A stretch of DNA of 64,000 nucleotides from Cryptomeria japonica. Taxonomy: Eukaryota > Streptophyta > Pinopsida > Cupressales > Cupressaceae. The stretch lies in contig NC_081406.1 in the NCBI RefSeq assembly GCF_030272615.1, forward strand, positions 396,822,439 to 396,886,438, given 5' to 3'. The notes beneath the pieces are model-generated. The model was not told where the DNA came from. It did not search any database and saw nothing but the letters and a program-made list of their open reading frames with translations. A program made the position numbers and the translations under genes. Positions 13,009-24,402 of the stretch are shown here, piece by piece (within the stretch, counting starts at the first letter, position 1; every line of letters begins with the position of its first letter).

Positions 13009-13243
13009 GATTGTTTGAGCAACTTATGATTCAGTTTTAAGCATGTTTGTATCTCTTGTACAGTTGCTTTGCTTCAGTTGTGTGGTTTTCAATAAAGTGC
13101 CCTGCTGTTTGGGTAGAATAAGGAAGCCTTGTTTTTTGAGATGAGAAGAGAAGAATGATCCATTTTTGGGTGGCCTGCTTAACCAAGATATCTAGATTCT
13201 TGTGTTGATCTTGCAATCAACCACCCCCAGTCAGAGCCACTAT
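13009..13243 (+). other. TRG-1 3' untranslated spacer
   Basis: Sequence between the gag stop and the second LTR. A purine-rich stretch GAGATGAGAAGAGAAGAATG lies near 13,138-13,157, but the bases directly before the LTR (CAGAGCCACTAT) are not a normal polypurine tract. Confidence 0.35.
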
Positions 13244-13312
13244 TGGGACTCATTAAATTTGAGTCAAATTTTAGAGGCCCATTTCAAAATTTTGCTCTGC
13301 ATGTCAGAAAAG
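13244..13312 (+). repeat. TRG-1 3' LTR, left piece
   Basis: First 69 bp of the second LTR (TGGGACTCATT...), identical in layout to 5385 onwards, cut off by COP-1. The last five bases AAAAG (13,308-13,312) are the COP-1 target duplication. Confidence 0.85.
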
Positions 13313-14930
13313 TGTTGGCATTATGTGAACCGGCATGAAGACATAATGATATTGTATGTTGTCATTGATGTCAATATGAGACATAGTGTGAACCGGCACA
13401 TGTGATAAGTGAAGAGAGAGAGGAACCGACATTTGTATGAACCGGTTTATATGCCAAAGTGAAGCAGCATATTTGTTCAAGGTGATCGGCATGTAGTTAT
13501 GGGAACCGGCACATGGAAGCACTATATGACTACCGATTGGTAGGTAGCTTCCACTTCAGGATTTCTGGTTGGAGTACCTCAAGTCTGTGTGACTCAATCG
13601 GTGTGACTCAAGTAGGTAGCTTCCATCATTGTGTGATGAGTTAGTAGTATGATGGAGGACAAATCGTGTTGCCATGTAAGCTCTGTGCGCGTGAAGGATC
13701 TTGCATGAAGAAGACAATTCCTATCTACCTCGAGAATGAGCAAAGTCTGTCAAATGGTGATAATGCGTGATGGGTTATCAACTGCCATGAAATTGGTGGA
13801 TAATGGATGATGGAGAATGTCTTGAGATCGATTCAAGATTGTTGCATTTAACACATTATGATTCAATGGTCAGGATCGAACCGTTTAAATTGCTTAACCT
13901 AACAGGTTTAGGGTTTAGGGTTTTTGCTACCGACCTATATGTTTCCTATAAGGTCGATGTTGTGTTTCTTTCTAAGGTTGTTGGCAAAAGTTGTGAGTGT
14001 GTATCCAAGGGAAGTGATATGTAATTCTTGCCAGACCAAAGGAGAGAAGTGATACCTGCAAAGTGAATGTGCAAAAGGTAAAGAGGAGCCTAAACAGATC
14101 TGCATTAGCATCAAGTGTTGTTAACAGATCATTGTAATTCCTGTTTATCTCTAACCACTTCAACAGTTGTAAAATCCCCTAACAAGGTAGCCTTAACTGG
14201 CTTGATTCAAAATCCCTTAAATCGGGTGGTCTTAACCGGCTTGATTCAAATCCCTTAACCGGGTAACTCGAGGCTAATGAGTTCTGAGAAGCTATAGAGC
14301 TTAGGATATCCTTTCAGCTATTGAGTTCTTGAAATCCTCTAACAAGGTGACCCTACCGGGTTTAACCCTTAACCGGGTATCCCTTAACCGGGTGATCCCT
14401 AACAGGATCAGTTCCTACCAGAACCTATTTTAATGTCCTTAACCGGACAAGGATCCTAACAGAGCAGACTTCTAAAGAGTTCAAAAAGCAGCTTGTGGGT
14501 ATTCATCCCCACCGTGGTTTTTCCTAGTTGGGTTTCCACGTGAAAAATGTGTGTCATGTGAAATTCTTTTATCTTGTGATGCTTTGTTTTACCTGTTAAG
14601 CACATGAAGGTTCTATGTTTTATGCCTATCTATAAAACATATTGAACTCATTGTTGTGAAGATCTGATGATTAAGTTTACTCATTTATGCATGAGAATAT
14701 GATGATACTATAGTATTGAGCTAAGAGGAAAGCTTATTGAGTGACTGGTTTATGACTTATTGAGCTGTACTAGATGTTACCGGTTGCACTCTGTTTTACC
14801 AGTATCCCTGTTTGTCAGTCATTTGGAGTACTTGCTATCAAACCAGTTTTGGACTGTACTTGTGTTTGTACTGATTCACCCCCCCCTCTCAGTACCGGTT
14901 TGGTACTAGTGGTTCATCATTGAGTTACCA
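13313..14930 (+). repeat. COP-1 5' LTR
   Basis: Begins TGTTGGCATTATG and ends GAGTTACCA directly before the primer site. Two notable internal parts: an array of CCTTAACCGGGT-like strings at about 14,180-14,455, and near the 3' end the motif CCACCGTGGTTTTTCC...GGGTTTCCACG (14,510-14,540). That motif is shared with the other copia LTRs in this window. A C/T-rich run (CACCCCCCCCTCTCAG) lies close to the end. Confidence 0.93.
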
Positions 14931-14932
14931 AT

Positions 14933-14944
14933 TGGTATCAGAGC
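14933..14944 (+). promoter_or_regulatory. COP-1 primer binding site (tRNA-iMet)
   Basis: TGGTATCAGAGC, the perfect 12-base complement of the 3' end of plant initiator tRNA-Met, two bases after the LTR. Confidence 0.95.
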
Positions 14945-14999
14945 ACTCTAGGTCCTCTGTGTTGTAAGCTTAACCGCTTGAGGTAAAGATCCCAATCAA

Positions 15000-17900
15000 A
15001 TGATGAAGAGGGAAGGTCCAAAGTTTAATAGGGAAAATTTTGGTATATGGAAAGATAGGATGAAGATATTTATTAGAAGCATGGGTGCTCAACATTGGAG
15101 TTATGTTGAGACTATCTATGTTGTCCCTACTGGTACTCTCACCGATGACCAAAAGAGAGAGATACAAGAAAATGGACAAGTCATGGAAGCCCTCATCAGT
15201 AGTTTATCTGACATTGAATTTATTGATGTTTAGGACAAGGCAAATCCCAAAGAGGTATGGGATTCTCTTGAAAATATATATGGTGGTGATGAGCATGTAA
15301 AACAGTCTAAGGAGGAAAGCTTGAGAGGGAAGTTTGAAGACATGCGGATGGTTGAAGGAGAGACCATTCAGGAGTATGGAATAAGAATCAAAATGGTTGT
15401 TGGAGAAATTAAGAGTACATGTGGCAAAATAGAAGATTCCACTGTGGTGAGTAAAGTCCTAAGATCCCTGTTGCCGGTCTATGTAATAAGGGTCACTGCC
15501 ATTCAGGAGCTGAGATCAATAGACAAGTCTAAGGTGTCTGTGGATTCCATCATAGCCAAGTTGGTAGCCTATGAGCTGAATAGTTTTGATGGCAGTGTTC
15601 AAAAGACAAAATCAGCTTTTAAAGCCTCTGCTATACCATCCAGAAAAGGAAAAGAGGCTAGCACTAGTAGGGAACCTAGTCAGAGCAGAGAAATGAATGA
15701 TGAAGAGTTTTTGATAGAATTTGAAGCTCTTCTTGCTAGAAAATTTTCAAAAGGAATTGGTAAATATAAAGGTAAGCTACCTTTGAAATGTTTTTCCTAT
15801 AATCGGATAGGACATATTGCTATGAACTGTCCTAATAGCGACAACAAGGATAAACCGAAAAGGTTCAAGAAATTCAAAGGAGGAAACCAGAGAAACTATT
15901 TTGAGGCAGTTGATGAAGGTGTCACAGATGAGGAATCAGAAGATGAAGAGAATGAAGATATTGTGTTTGTTGCTGTAAAGGAAGATGTCGCAGACAAGAA
16001 GGCTCTTGTCTCCCGGTTTGAAAATTCAAATGAGTGGATCATTGACAGTGGCTGTTCTCACCATATGACTAGTGACCGGAGCAAGTTTCTATCCTTAGAG
16101 GAGTATGATGGTGGTGTGGTTCTCTTTGGCAATGATGCACCTTGCATGGTCAAAGGTAGAGGGTCCATCTCTTTGAATGGAAAGAGTAGTGCTGACAATG
16201 TGTACTGGGTTGATGGTCTCAGACACAACCTTCTAAGTGTTGCCCAACTAAATGACAGTGGCCTCACTCTGCAATTCAAGAATGGAGTTTGTAGAATCAA
16301 AGGAAAAGATGGTAAGCTGGTGGCCACCGGCATGAAGACTAAAGGTAACCTATTTCATCTGAATGCAAATATAAGTACATGTCTTATGGCTAAGCTTGAT
16401 GATAGTTGGATATGGCATAGGAGACTCTGCCATGTGAACTTTGATAACATTGTGAAGGCTAGTAAGATCAAGGCAGTTAGAGGGTTGCCGGTCCTGAGCA
16501 AACTGGATAATAACTTATGTAGAGAGTGTCAATTGGGGAAAATGTCTTCCTCAACCTTTAAAGGTAAATCTTTCACTACTGACAACTTGCTTGATCTTGT
16601 GCATACTAATTTATGTGGTCCTATGAAAACTAGAAGTGTGCAGGGTGATAGGTACTTCATGATTCTCACTGATGACTGCTCGACAATGATGTGGGTCACA
16701 TTCTTGAAAGACAAGTGTGAAGCTTTTGGGAAATTCAAAGCTTTCAGAGCATTAGTGGAGAAGGAAAGCGGTAAAAGGATCAAATGTCTCAGAACTAATC
16801 AAGGAGGGGAATTCACTTCCAGTGAATTCAACAAGTACTGTGAAGAATTTGGCATCAAGAGACAGCTGTCTGTCCCCCAGACTCCATAGCAGAATGGCCT
16901 AGCAGAGAGGAATAACCAGACTGTGGTTGAAGCAGCTAGAACCATGTTGATCCAAGGAAAGGTAGCTCACACCTTTTGGAGAGAAGCGGTGAGCACTGCA
17001 GTCTACACTATAAACCGGGGTACTCATCAAAAAGGGTAAGGACAAAACTCCTTATGAGTATTGGACTAGTAAGACACCCATGGTTAACTACTTTAAGGTA
17101 TTTGGTAGCAAATGTTACATCAAGAGGAGTGAACATTAGGGCAAATTTGAAGCTAAATGTGATGAAGGAATATTTCTTGGATATTCCACCAAGAGTAAAG
17201 CTTTCAAGTGCTACAACAATAGGACTCAGAGAATTATGGAAAACATCAATGTAAGAGTTGATGAATCCTCTGAGAAGACTGAGGAAACTGGCAGTGAGCA
17301 AGCTGTAAATGAACCGGTTGCAACCTTCTGGGAACCGGTTGTTAGCCAACCAAGTACCAGGTACAGTGTCCCTGAACCGATGAATGCTGATACTGATGAA
17401 GATGAGGATGAAGAAGAAAAGAAAGAAGAACCAGTTAAGACCATTCCTCGGTATGTCAAGTTGAATCATGATCCCAAGAAGATCATAGGTGATAAGGATG
17501 CAGGGATCCTTACTAGAAGAAAGATTAGAGAAAACTTATGTATGATCTCTGAATTTGAGCCTAAGTCATTCAAAGAGGCTCATAAAGATGAAGACTAGAT
17601 CAAGGCAATGGAAGAGGAACTTGATCAGATAGAGAAAAATGGTACATGGTCCTTGGTACCCAGACCTGAGCATAAAAATGTCATTGGCACCAAATGGGTG
17701 TTCAGAAATAAGTTGAATGAGGATGGCACAGTGATTAGGAATAAAGCCAGATTGGTATGCAAAGGATATGCTCAAGAAGAAGGAGAAGACTATGGGGAAA
17801 ACTTTGCTCCTGTAGCCAGATTGGAAGAAGTTCGTATGCTTCTTGAATATGTAGCTTTTAAGAGGTTCAAGGTATATCAAATGGATGTAAAATCTGCATT

Positions 17901-19092
17901 CCTAAATGGTGTACTTGAAGAAGAGGTGTATATTGAGCAACCAGATGGGTTTTCCCTATCTGAAGACAGTGACATGGTATGTAGGCTACATAAAACATTA
18001 TATGGTCTAAAGCAAGCACTAAGGGCATGGTATGAGCGCCTACATTCCCATCTTGTGAAGATTGGATTTGAGAGAACAAGTGAAGATAGCAATATCTACT
18101 TGAAGTCTGAAGGAGATCAGATCTTGATCTGTGAAGTTTTTGTTGATGACATCATCTTTGGAGGAGATGACAAGATGAGTCATGAGTTTGCTGATGAGAT
18201 GAAGAAAGAGTTTGAGATGTCACTCATAGGGGAGATTAAGTTCTTCATTGGACTATAGATCCATCAGATGGAAGATGGAATCTTCATCACTCAGTCCAAA
18301 TATGTCAAAGAGGTGTTGAAGACTTTTGGCATGGAAGATAGCAAACCGGTTGGTACACCGATGGTGACCGGTTGCAAATTGACAAAAGAGGATGATTCCG
18401 CACTGGTTGATGAGAAGGAATACCAATCAATGATTGGTAAGTTGCATTATGTAGTGCATAGCAGACTGGATATTGCACATGCAGTTGGCATTACTGCAAG
18501 ATTCCAGAAGAATCTAAGAGAATCTCACTTGATTGCAGTCAAGTGGATTCTTAGGTATCTGAAGGGAACAGTAGACGATGGATTGTGGTACCCATACAAC
18601 AATAATTTCAATCTAAAAGTATTCACAGATGCTGATTGGGCAGGTAATGTGGATGACTAGAAAAGCACAACCGGTGGTGCATTTTTTCTCGGTGGTAGAC
18701 TGGTCTCATGGATGAGTAAAAAGCAGAGTTGTATCTCTTAGTCTACAGCGGAAGCGGAGTATGTTGCAGCTTTCATGAACTACACTCAGACAATCTGGAT
18801 GAAGCATGTACTGGAAGGCTTCAAGATCCCTGTATTTGAACCAGTAAGCATATTTTGTGATAACACAAGTGCTATCAATATATCAAAGAATCCGGTTTTA
18901 CATTCTAGAACCAAGCATTTTGAGCTTAAGTATCATTTCTTGAGGGAAAAGGTTCAGAATAAAGAGATTGAACTAGAGCATGTGTCCAGTAAGGAGCAGT
19001 TAGTAGACATATTCACCAAGCCTCTCCCAAAGACAACATTTGTGCATTTGAGAGGTGAATTAGGGGTATTGCCCCTTCAGGAGGTGAACTAA
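15000..19092 (+). pseudogene. COP-1 gag-pol polyprotein (broken)
   Basis: Starts at ATGATG at 15,000 (MMKREGPKFNRENFGIW). Gag occupies about 15,000-15,850, with a zinc knuckle whose second Cys is Tyr (CFSYNRIGHIAMNC). The protease site DSGCSHHMT is near 16,040. Integrase has the GAG-pre-integrase WHRRLCHVNF, then the core; its second catalytic Asp is Asn (LRTNQGGEF). RT has [11 protein letters not shown] and FVDDIIFGG; RNase H has DADWAG and DNTSAINISKNP. TAG stops are at 15,231, 16,887, 17,137, 17,596, 18,256, 18,658 and 18,739. A +1 slip lies in a G-run at 17,017-17,020. Otherwise a single frame is kept. Ty1/copia is certain; the lineage (Tork- or SIRE-like) is not. Confidence 0.92.
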
Positions 19093-19335
19093 AAGTGATT
19101 GTTCCACATCAGTCAGGTATTGGAAAGACAAATTTTTGGTTGATTGGTGTGTTGAAGGATGCTACTCCTCAGGGGGAGCAACATGATGAAATAGTGATGA
19201 TTGTACCTCCACTTTGGCATTGTTGTCAAAGGGGGAGAAGGAGTGAAGCGAAAAGATATCTGCAGCAAATGGGGAGAAGATGTGAAGCAGAGAAGATATC
19301 TTTTTTATATTGCCATCAATTCCAAAGGGGGAGAT
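19093..19335 (+). promoter_or_regulatory. COP-1 3' spacer with two polypurine tracts
   Basis: The tract AAAGGGGGAGAT (19,324-19,335) abuts the 3' LTR and should prime plus-strand DNA. A second copy with the same context (TTGTCAAAGGGGGAGA) is at about 19,214-19,230. Confidence 0.8.
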
Positions 19336-20927
19336 TGTTGGCATTATGTGAACTGACATGAAGACATAATGATATTGTATGTTGTCATTGATGTCAATAT
19401 GACACATAGTGTGAATCGGCACATGTGATAAGTGAAGAGAGAGAGGAACCGACATTTGTATGAACCGGTTTATATACCAAAGTGAAGCGGCATATTTTTT
19501 CAAGGTGAACCGACATGTAGTTATGGGAACCGGCACATGGAAGCACTGTATGACTACCGGTTGGTAGGTAGCTTCCACTTCAGGATTTTCGGTTGGAGTA
19601 CCTCAAGTTTGTGTGACTCAAGTAGGTAGCTTCCATCATTGTGTGATGAGTTAGCAGTATGATGGAGGACATATCGTGTTGCCATGTAAGCTCTATGCAC
19701 ATGAAGGATCTTGCATGAAGAAGACTATTCCTATCTACCTCGAGAATGAGCGAAGTCTATCAAATGGTGATAACACGTGATGGGTTATCAGCCGCCATGA
19801 AATTGGTGGATAATGGACGATGGAGAATGTCTTGAGATCGATTCAAGATTATTGCATTTAATGCAGTATGATTCAATGGTCAAGATCAAACCGTTTGAAT
19901 TGCTTAACCTAACAGGTTTAGGGTTTAGGGTTTTTGCTACCGACCTGTATGTTTCCTATAAGGTCGATGTTGGGTTTCTTTCTGAGGTTGTTCGCAAAAG
20001 TTGTGAGTGTGTATCCAAGGGAAGTGATACGTAATTCTTGCCAGACCAAAGGAGAGAAGTGATACCTATAAAGTGAATGTGTAGAAGGTAAAGATGAGCC
20101 TAAACGGATCTGTATTAGCATTGAGTGTTGTTAACAGATCATTGTAATTCCTGTTGATCTCTAACCACTTCAACAGTTGTAAAATCCCCTAACAGGGTAG
20201 CCTTAACTGGCTTGATTCAAAATCCCTTAAATTGGGTGGTCTTAACCGGCTTGATTTAAATCCCTTAACCGGGTAACTCGAGGCTAATGAGTTCTGAGAA
20301 GCTATAGAGCTTAGGATAACCTTTCAGCTATTGAGTTCTTGAAATCCTCTAACAAGGTGACCCTACCGGGTTGAACCCTTAACCGGGTGATCCCTAACAG
20401 GATCGATTCCTACCAGAACCTATTGTAATGTCCTTAACCGGACAAGGCTCCTAACAGAGTGGACTTCTAAAGAGTTCAAAAAGCAGCTTGTGGGTATTCA
20501 TCCCCACCGTGGTTTTTCCTAGTTGGGTTTCCACGTGAAAAATATGTGTGTCATGTGAAATGCTTTTATCTTGTGATGCTTTGTTTTACCTGTTAAGCAC
20601 ATGAAGGTTCTATGTTTTATGCCTGTCTATAAAACATATTGAACTCACTGTTGTGAAGATCTAATGATTAAGTTTACCTGTTTATGCATGAGAATATGAT
20701 GATACTGTAGTATTGAGCTAAGAGGAAAGCTTATTGAGTGACCGGTTTGTGACTGATTGAGTTGTACTGGATGTTACTGGTTGCACTCTGTTTTATCGGT
20801 ATCCCTGTTTGTCAGTCATTTGGAGTACTTGTTGTCAAACCGGTTTTGGACTGTATTTGTGTTTGTATTGATTCACCCCCCCCTCTCAGTACTGGTTTGG
20901 TACTAGTGGTTCATCATTGAGTTATCA
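19336..20927 (+). repeat. COP-1 3' LTR
   Basis: Begins TGTTGGCATTATG, ends GAGTTATCA, and is collinear with the 5' LTR over its full length with scattered substitutions and small indels (1,592 versus 1,618 bp). Confidence 0.93.
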
Positions 20928-20932
20928 AAAAG

Positions 20933-23699
20933 TACCTAAATGAGTCAGTTTGAGTGGCCTAGTTAGAGAGGGGGTAAATGGAGCCGATTGATTTTCAGAG
21001 GGTAAGGCTCAGGATTCATGTCCCACACCTTTCATTTGGCCTATGTAGTGATGTGCAACTTTTATAATTCAATTTGGATGAGCTTATCAGGTACCCATTT
21101 CGAGGGGTGAGCTGAAAGTGCATTTTAGGCACAAATGCAGATTTTATTGAGTAGCCTACTTTGAGTGATTACATCTTTAAACTTGTTGATTGTCATGAAG
21201 AAATTCAAAATGGATTAAATTTTATGCATAAAATTGAGTTACCCTACAAAATTTCAAGTCTTGATGAATCCATTTGCTCAGTTTTGAAAGCCAAATCCAT
21301 TTGCAGTTTGTGTGGTTTGACTAGTCCCTATTTCGACAGCTAGCCGGAGCCCTGTTTCGCATAAGTGTAAATGTTGCCTTAGTGGGTGTCATGCCAAAAT
21401 GTTTCTTCTGGGTTAATTTTGATATAAATGATGAGCTATGTTTCCATTTTCAGGCTCCTACCAATCCGTTTAGTCGGTTTGCAAAAGGGTTCATTTAGCT
21501 ATCATTTTCAGTTATCCGTACTTTCAGTGCTTTATCAGTTAATGTAGCCATTTTCATGAGTGCACCATTTGCAACCTGTCAGTCTTTTCGTCAAACTAAG
21601 AATTCAAAGTTTTAATATGTACTTCAAGGTACTTGTGTTTCAAATTTGAGGGCCTACGGAGGTCATTTGATATTTTTGAGAAAGGCGTCATGTGTTGCCA
21701 GGACATTGACTTCATCAGGTCCGCAATGTCGAGAAAGCCTGTTTGTCATTTTCGCCGATTAGTATCTCTTCACTCGGGACTCATCTTGAGAAACTGTTTG
21801 GTAGATTTCATGCTTTCATATGAGAGTACATGCCTGTCAGATGGCGAGATCCAGAAAGGTGTTTTAACAGGTTTGAAAATTACGTCTTCGCGATTAAATG
21901 TGAAAATGTGGCGTAGTCGCCTGAAGGTTGCGAAATTCAGTTTCATGATCCGAAAATGATGCCGATTGTTTCCAGAGGTATGTTTGAGGTCCGTGAAGCA
22001 TTTCAGAGGTCAGTTGTAGGAAAACAAATTTTTTTTTAGTTGGACCCACTTTGGGGCCTGACCTGGCTCGATTGTAATTCGCCAGTTGGACAGTGAGAGA
22101 ATAGAGAAAGTTCAAAACCATGTGCAAATTGGTAAGTGGCAAATGTGAGAAGACATTTAAGTTTCTAGACAATTAAAAAAGAAGATCCTTCACAGCTAAT
22201 GGTGATACGAAATTGACAATTATGGATACAATTTCAAGTACATTATGTCTAGAGGTGATTTAAAATGCCATAAATGACTTTAACCTTGAGAATAAGAGGA
22301 GGTTTTTTATTTCCTTTTAACAAAGAAACATGGTCTGATGTCCTCTAGAGTAGAGCATGTTTTTGATGCGTGGTGTAACAATTGGATGGCACAAGGCATA
22401 GAACCCCAGTAACCTTACCTTCTCCTTTGGTCACGTGGGGGTTTTAAAACTTATAAAATGCCCAGCCAATCCTTCCTCATGTGCCATTTTTATCCTCTTT
22501 GTTGTGCATAGATGGTGATAGACAGCGTTGAAACCAAGTGGTAGGTGTGTAGCTTGTGTGGTGGTCTTCAAACTCCATGCTATCTTCTCCTCCCTTGGCT
22601 GTGATCTTCTTTGGTGTAGGTTAGGCATTGGAGTTTGTAGACAGCAGTAGAAGCATTCAAACAAATGCAATGGTAATGCCAGCATCTTATCCTCCTCCCA
22701 CGTTGAAAACTCTCAGCTAATGTAAACATCTGCTAGTATTCTTTCCCTCTGCATGGCTGTTTGGAGGCTAGTGTTGATTTATTAACAGCAAATGACAAAT
22801 GCAATGGTTTTTTAAAAAAAAAGGAAGCTATGACTATTGCTTTAATCCTCTCTGCTGTGAGCTCCTGTGTGGTCTTTGACTATGGGCAATGGCAAATAGA
22901 AAAGTTCGCAGACTTCCAGTTTCAATGCCAATGTCCTCCATGTCCTGCCGTGAGGTATAAAGTCAATTCAATTTTTAGTGGCTTTTAGCATTGTCGATTG
23001 GCAAATAGAAGGTGTTATAACCTCCAGCGAATGCAAGCAGCAACCCCTGTGTTGGGTGAAAAAGGTATTGGAAGTTTCAAGCAAGTGCAACAAAAGGTAT
23101 AGATCCAAGTTCCCTCTGTGGCGTAGTGTAGGAGGCAACAAAAATTAAGTTTCAGCACATGCAAAAATCGCCATTAAAGCTTAGGCAAAGCTCGAAAGTG
23201 GAGTTCTAGGCTTAACGTTTTGTCCCACTTTGATTGTGGAGGGTAAGTTTTTGGTATTTATAACCAAATCAACACACATCTATAATGTCAAAGCCTCTGG
23301 GCTTTTGACGGATGGTGCCTGTGGGTGCCCAAGGTGGGCACACGCGTGGGCATGGATCTTGAGGCAATGGAGGAGGTGACTGAGTGGCGACCAGGTGGAC
23401 CTCACGCAGACATGCTTCTCGAGGCAAATGGGCAAATTTTGCAGAGAAAGGCTGGCTTAACCAGTGAGTACATTGCAGAGGATCCGACAAAGCACATGAT
23501 TTCAGAGGAAAGTTGCTTGCGATTTAAGTCCTGCAAAATGGCGAAAAGCCTAGGGCGAAAATGTAAGGTTAAAGAGTGAGCAAGTTTGGAGCAGATCGAC
23601 AGCCTGCACAGTTTCGAAGATTGATGATGCACGAACGTTAGAGGCTGCAAAATGGCGAAGTCCAAGTGGCGATGATGTGGCAGGTGCAGTCAGATGTCT
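20933..23699 (+). repeat. TRG-1 3' LTR, right piece (truncated)
   Basis: Continues the second TRG-1 LTR after COP-1 and matches 5454 to about 8218. Similarity stops at 23,699 (…GTCAGATGTC), and the last 1.3 kb of the LTR are missing. The next base is already GYP-2 protease, so one deletion removed the LTR end together with part of the host gene. Confidence 0.85.
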
Positions 23700-24402
23700 G
23701 GAGAATTAATATACAACTAGTTACTAGGGAGACCTTGGATTCATAGAATGCAAGTTGTCCCCTCTACATTAAATAGGCAAGTTAAGTTCATTTACAACAA
23801 TAAGAAATATACCCTGCTACGTGACAAAAATCTCCAGTCTTATCTGCAGACATCAACTTCCAAATGATCTTCAACTGGTTCTTCCCCAATTATCTTAGAT
23901 GATTCCTCTAAAGCTTCTACTCCCACTATTGTAACCACTTCATCAAACCAATATCCTACTTCCTCAAGTGGACCTAAAGTTCTTGAGGAAGAGTGTTCTC
24001 AGCCTGACTCTACTATTGAGGACACTTTCTCTCCTGAAAAGGTTCTTGCAGAAGATGATTGGGGATCCCTTGATTTTAATCCTACCTTCGTAGGGGAATA
24101 TAAAATCCCCCTAGAATACCTAAGGTTGAAAAGAAGGAAGAAGAAGAAGAACCTAAAAAGCAATCCACTTTGTCTGGGTCATTGAATAATAACTTTGTGG
24201 TGCCTTCCTAGACTTCGTCCCTCTTAGTTCCTGACCTAGAGGTCTTTGACCCTTCACATAGTGAAAATCCTCCTTCTCTCACAGAAATGGATAACCTTAT
24301 GGTCCTGGTTTTCACATCCTAGCTAGGTACAAATATAATGGTAATTGATGTGGTGCTCAAGAACAAGGGATAAATGTTCCCTGGGAAAACAACTTCTGTG
24401 AT
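23700..24402 (+). pseudogene. GYP-2 protease C-terminus and PR-RT linker
   Basis: The retropepsin end is clear: LLGRPWIH at about 23,721, then VKFIYNNKKYTLLRD. A Ser/Thr-rich linker with DDWGSLDF at 24,054-24,077 follows; the same linker block occurs in GYP-1. A TAG sits directly before LLGRPW. The frame is 0 until about 24,110 and then slips before entering the RT frame. The middle of the protease, present in GYP-1, is absent, deleted at the TRG-1 junction. Confidence 0.7.

Larger units (their letters stand above)
13313..20927 (+). mobile_element. COP-1: complete Ty1/copia element, inactivated
   Basis: A 7,615 bp element with LTRs 13,313-14,930 and 19,336-20,927, a tRNA-iMet primer site, a gag-pol frame and a polypurine tract. 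AAAAG target duplications lie at 13,308-13,312 and 20,928-20,932. Removing it and one duplication restores an uninterrupted TRG-1 LTR (…CAGAAAAGTACCTAAATG…), which proves the nesting. Domain order gag-PR-INT-RT-RNase H is that of copia. The reading frame carries seven TAG stops and one frameshift. Confidence 0.95.
5385..23699 (+). mobile_element. TRG-1: gag-only LTR element with giant LTRs
   Basis: Inserted into the GYP-2 protease. Two copies of the same long repeat (5385-9538; 13,244-13,312 plus 20,933-23,699) flank a 3.7 kb interior whose only product is Gag. It therefore resembles the non-autonomous TR-GAG type of element. The right LTR is split by COP-1 and lacks its last 1.3 kb, so the target duplication cannot be confirmed. 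Both LTRs begin TGGGACTC and the left one ends GGGTTATCA. No protease, RT, RNase H or integrase motif was found in the interior. Confidence 0.8.

Noticed and set aside
15000-19092. Recoding of TAG as an amino acid to explain the in-frame TAGs
   Set aside because: The other frames in the window also have TAA and TGA stops at Gln/Arg positions plus frameshifts, which fits mutational decay of silenced elements.
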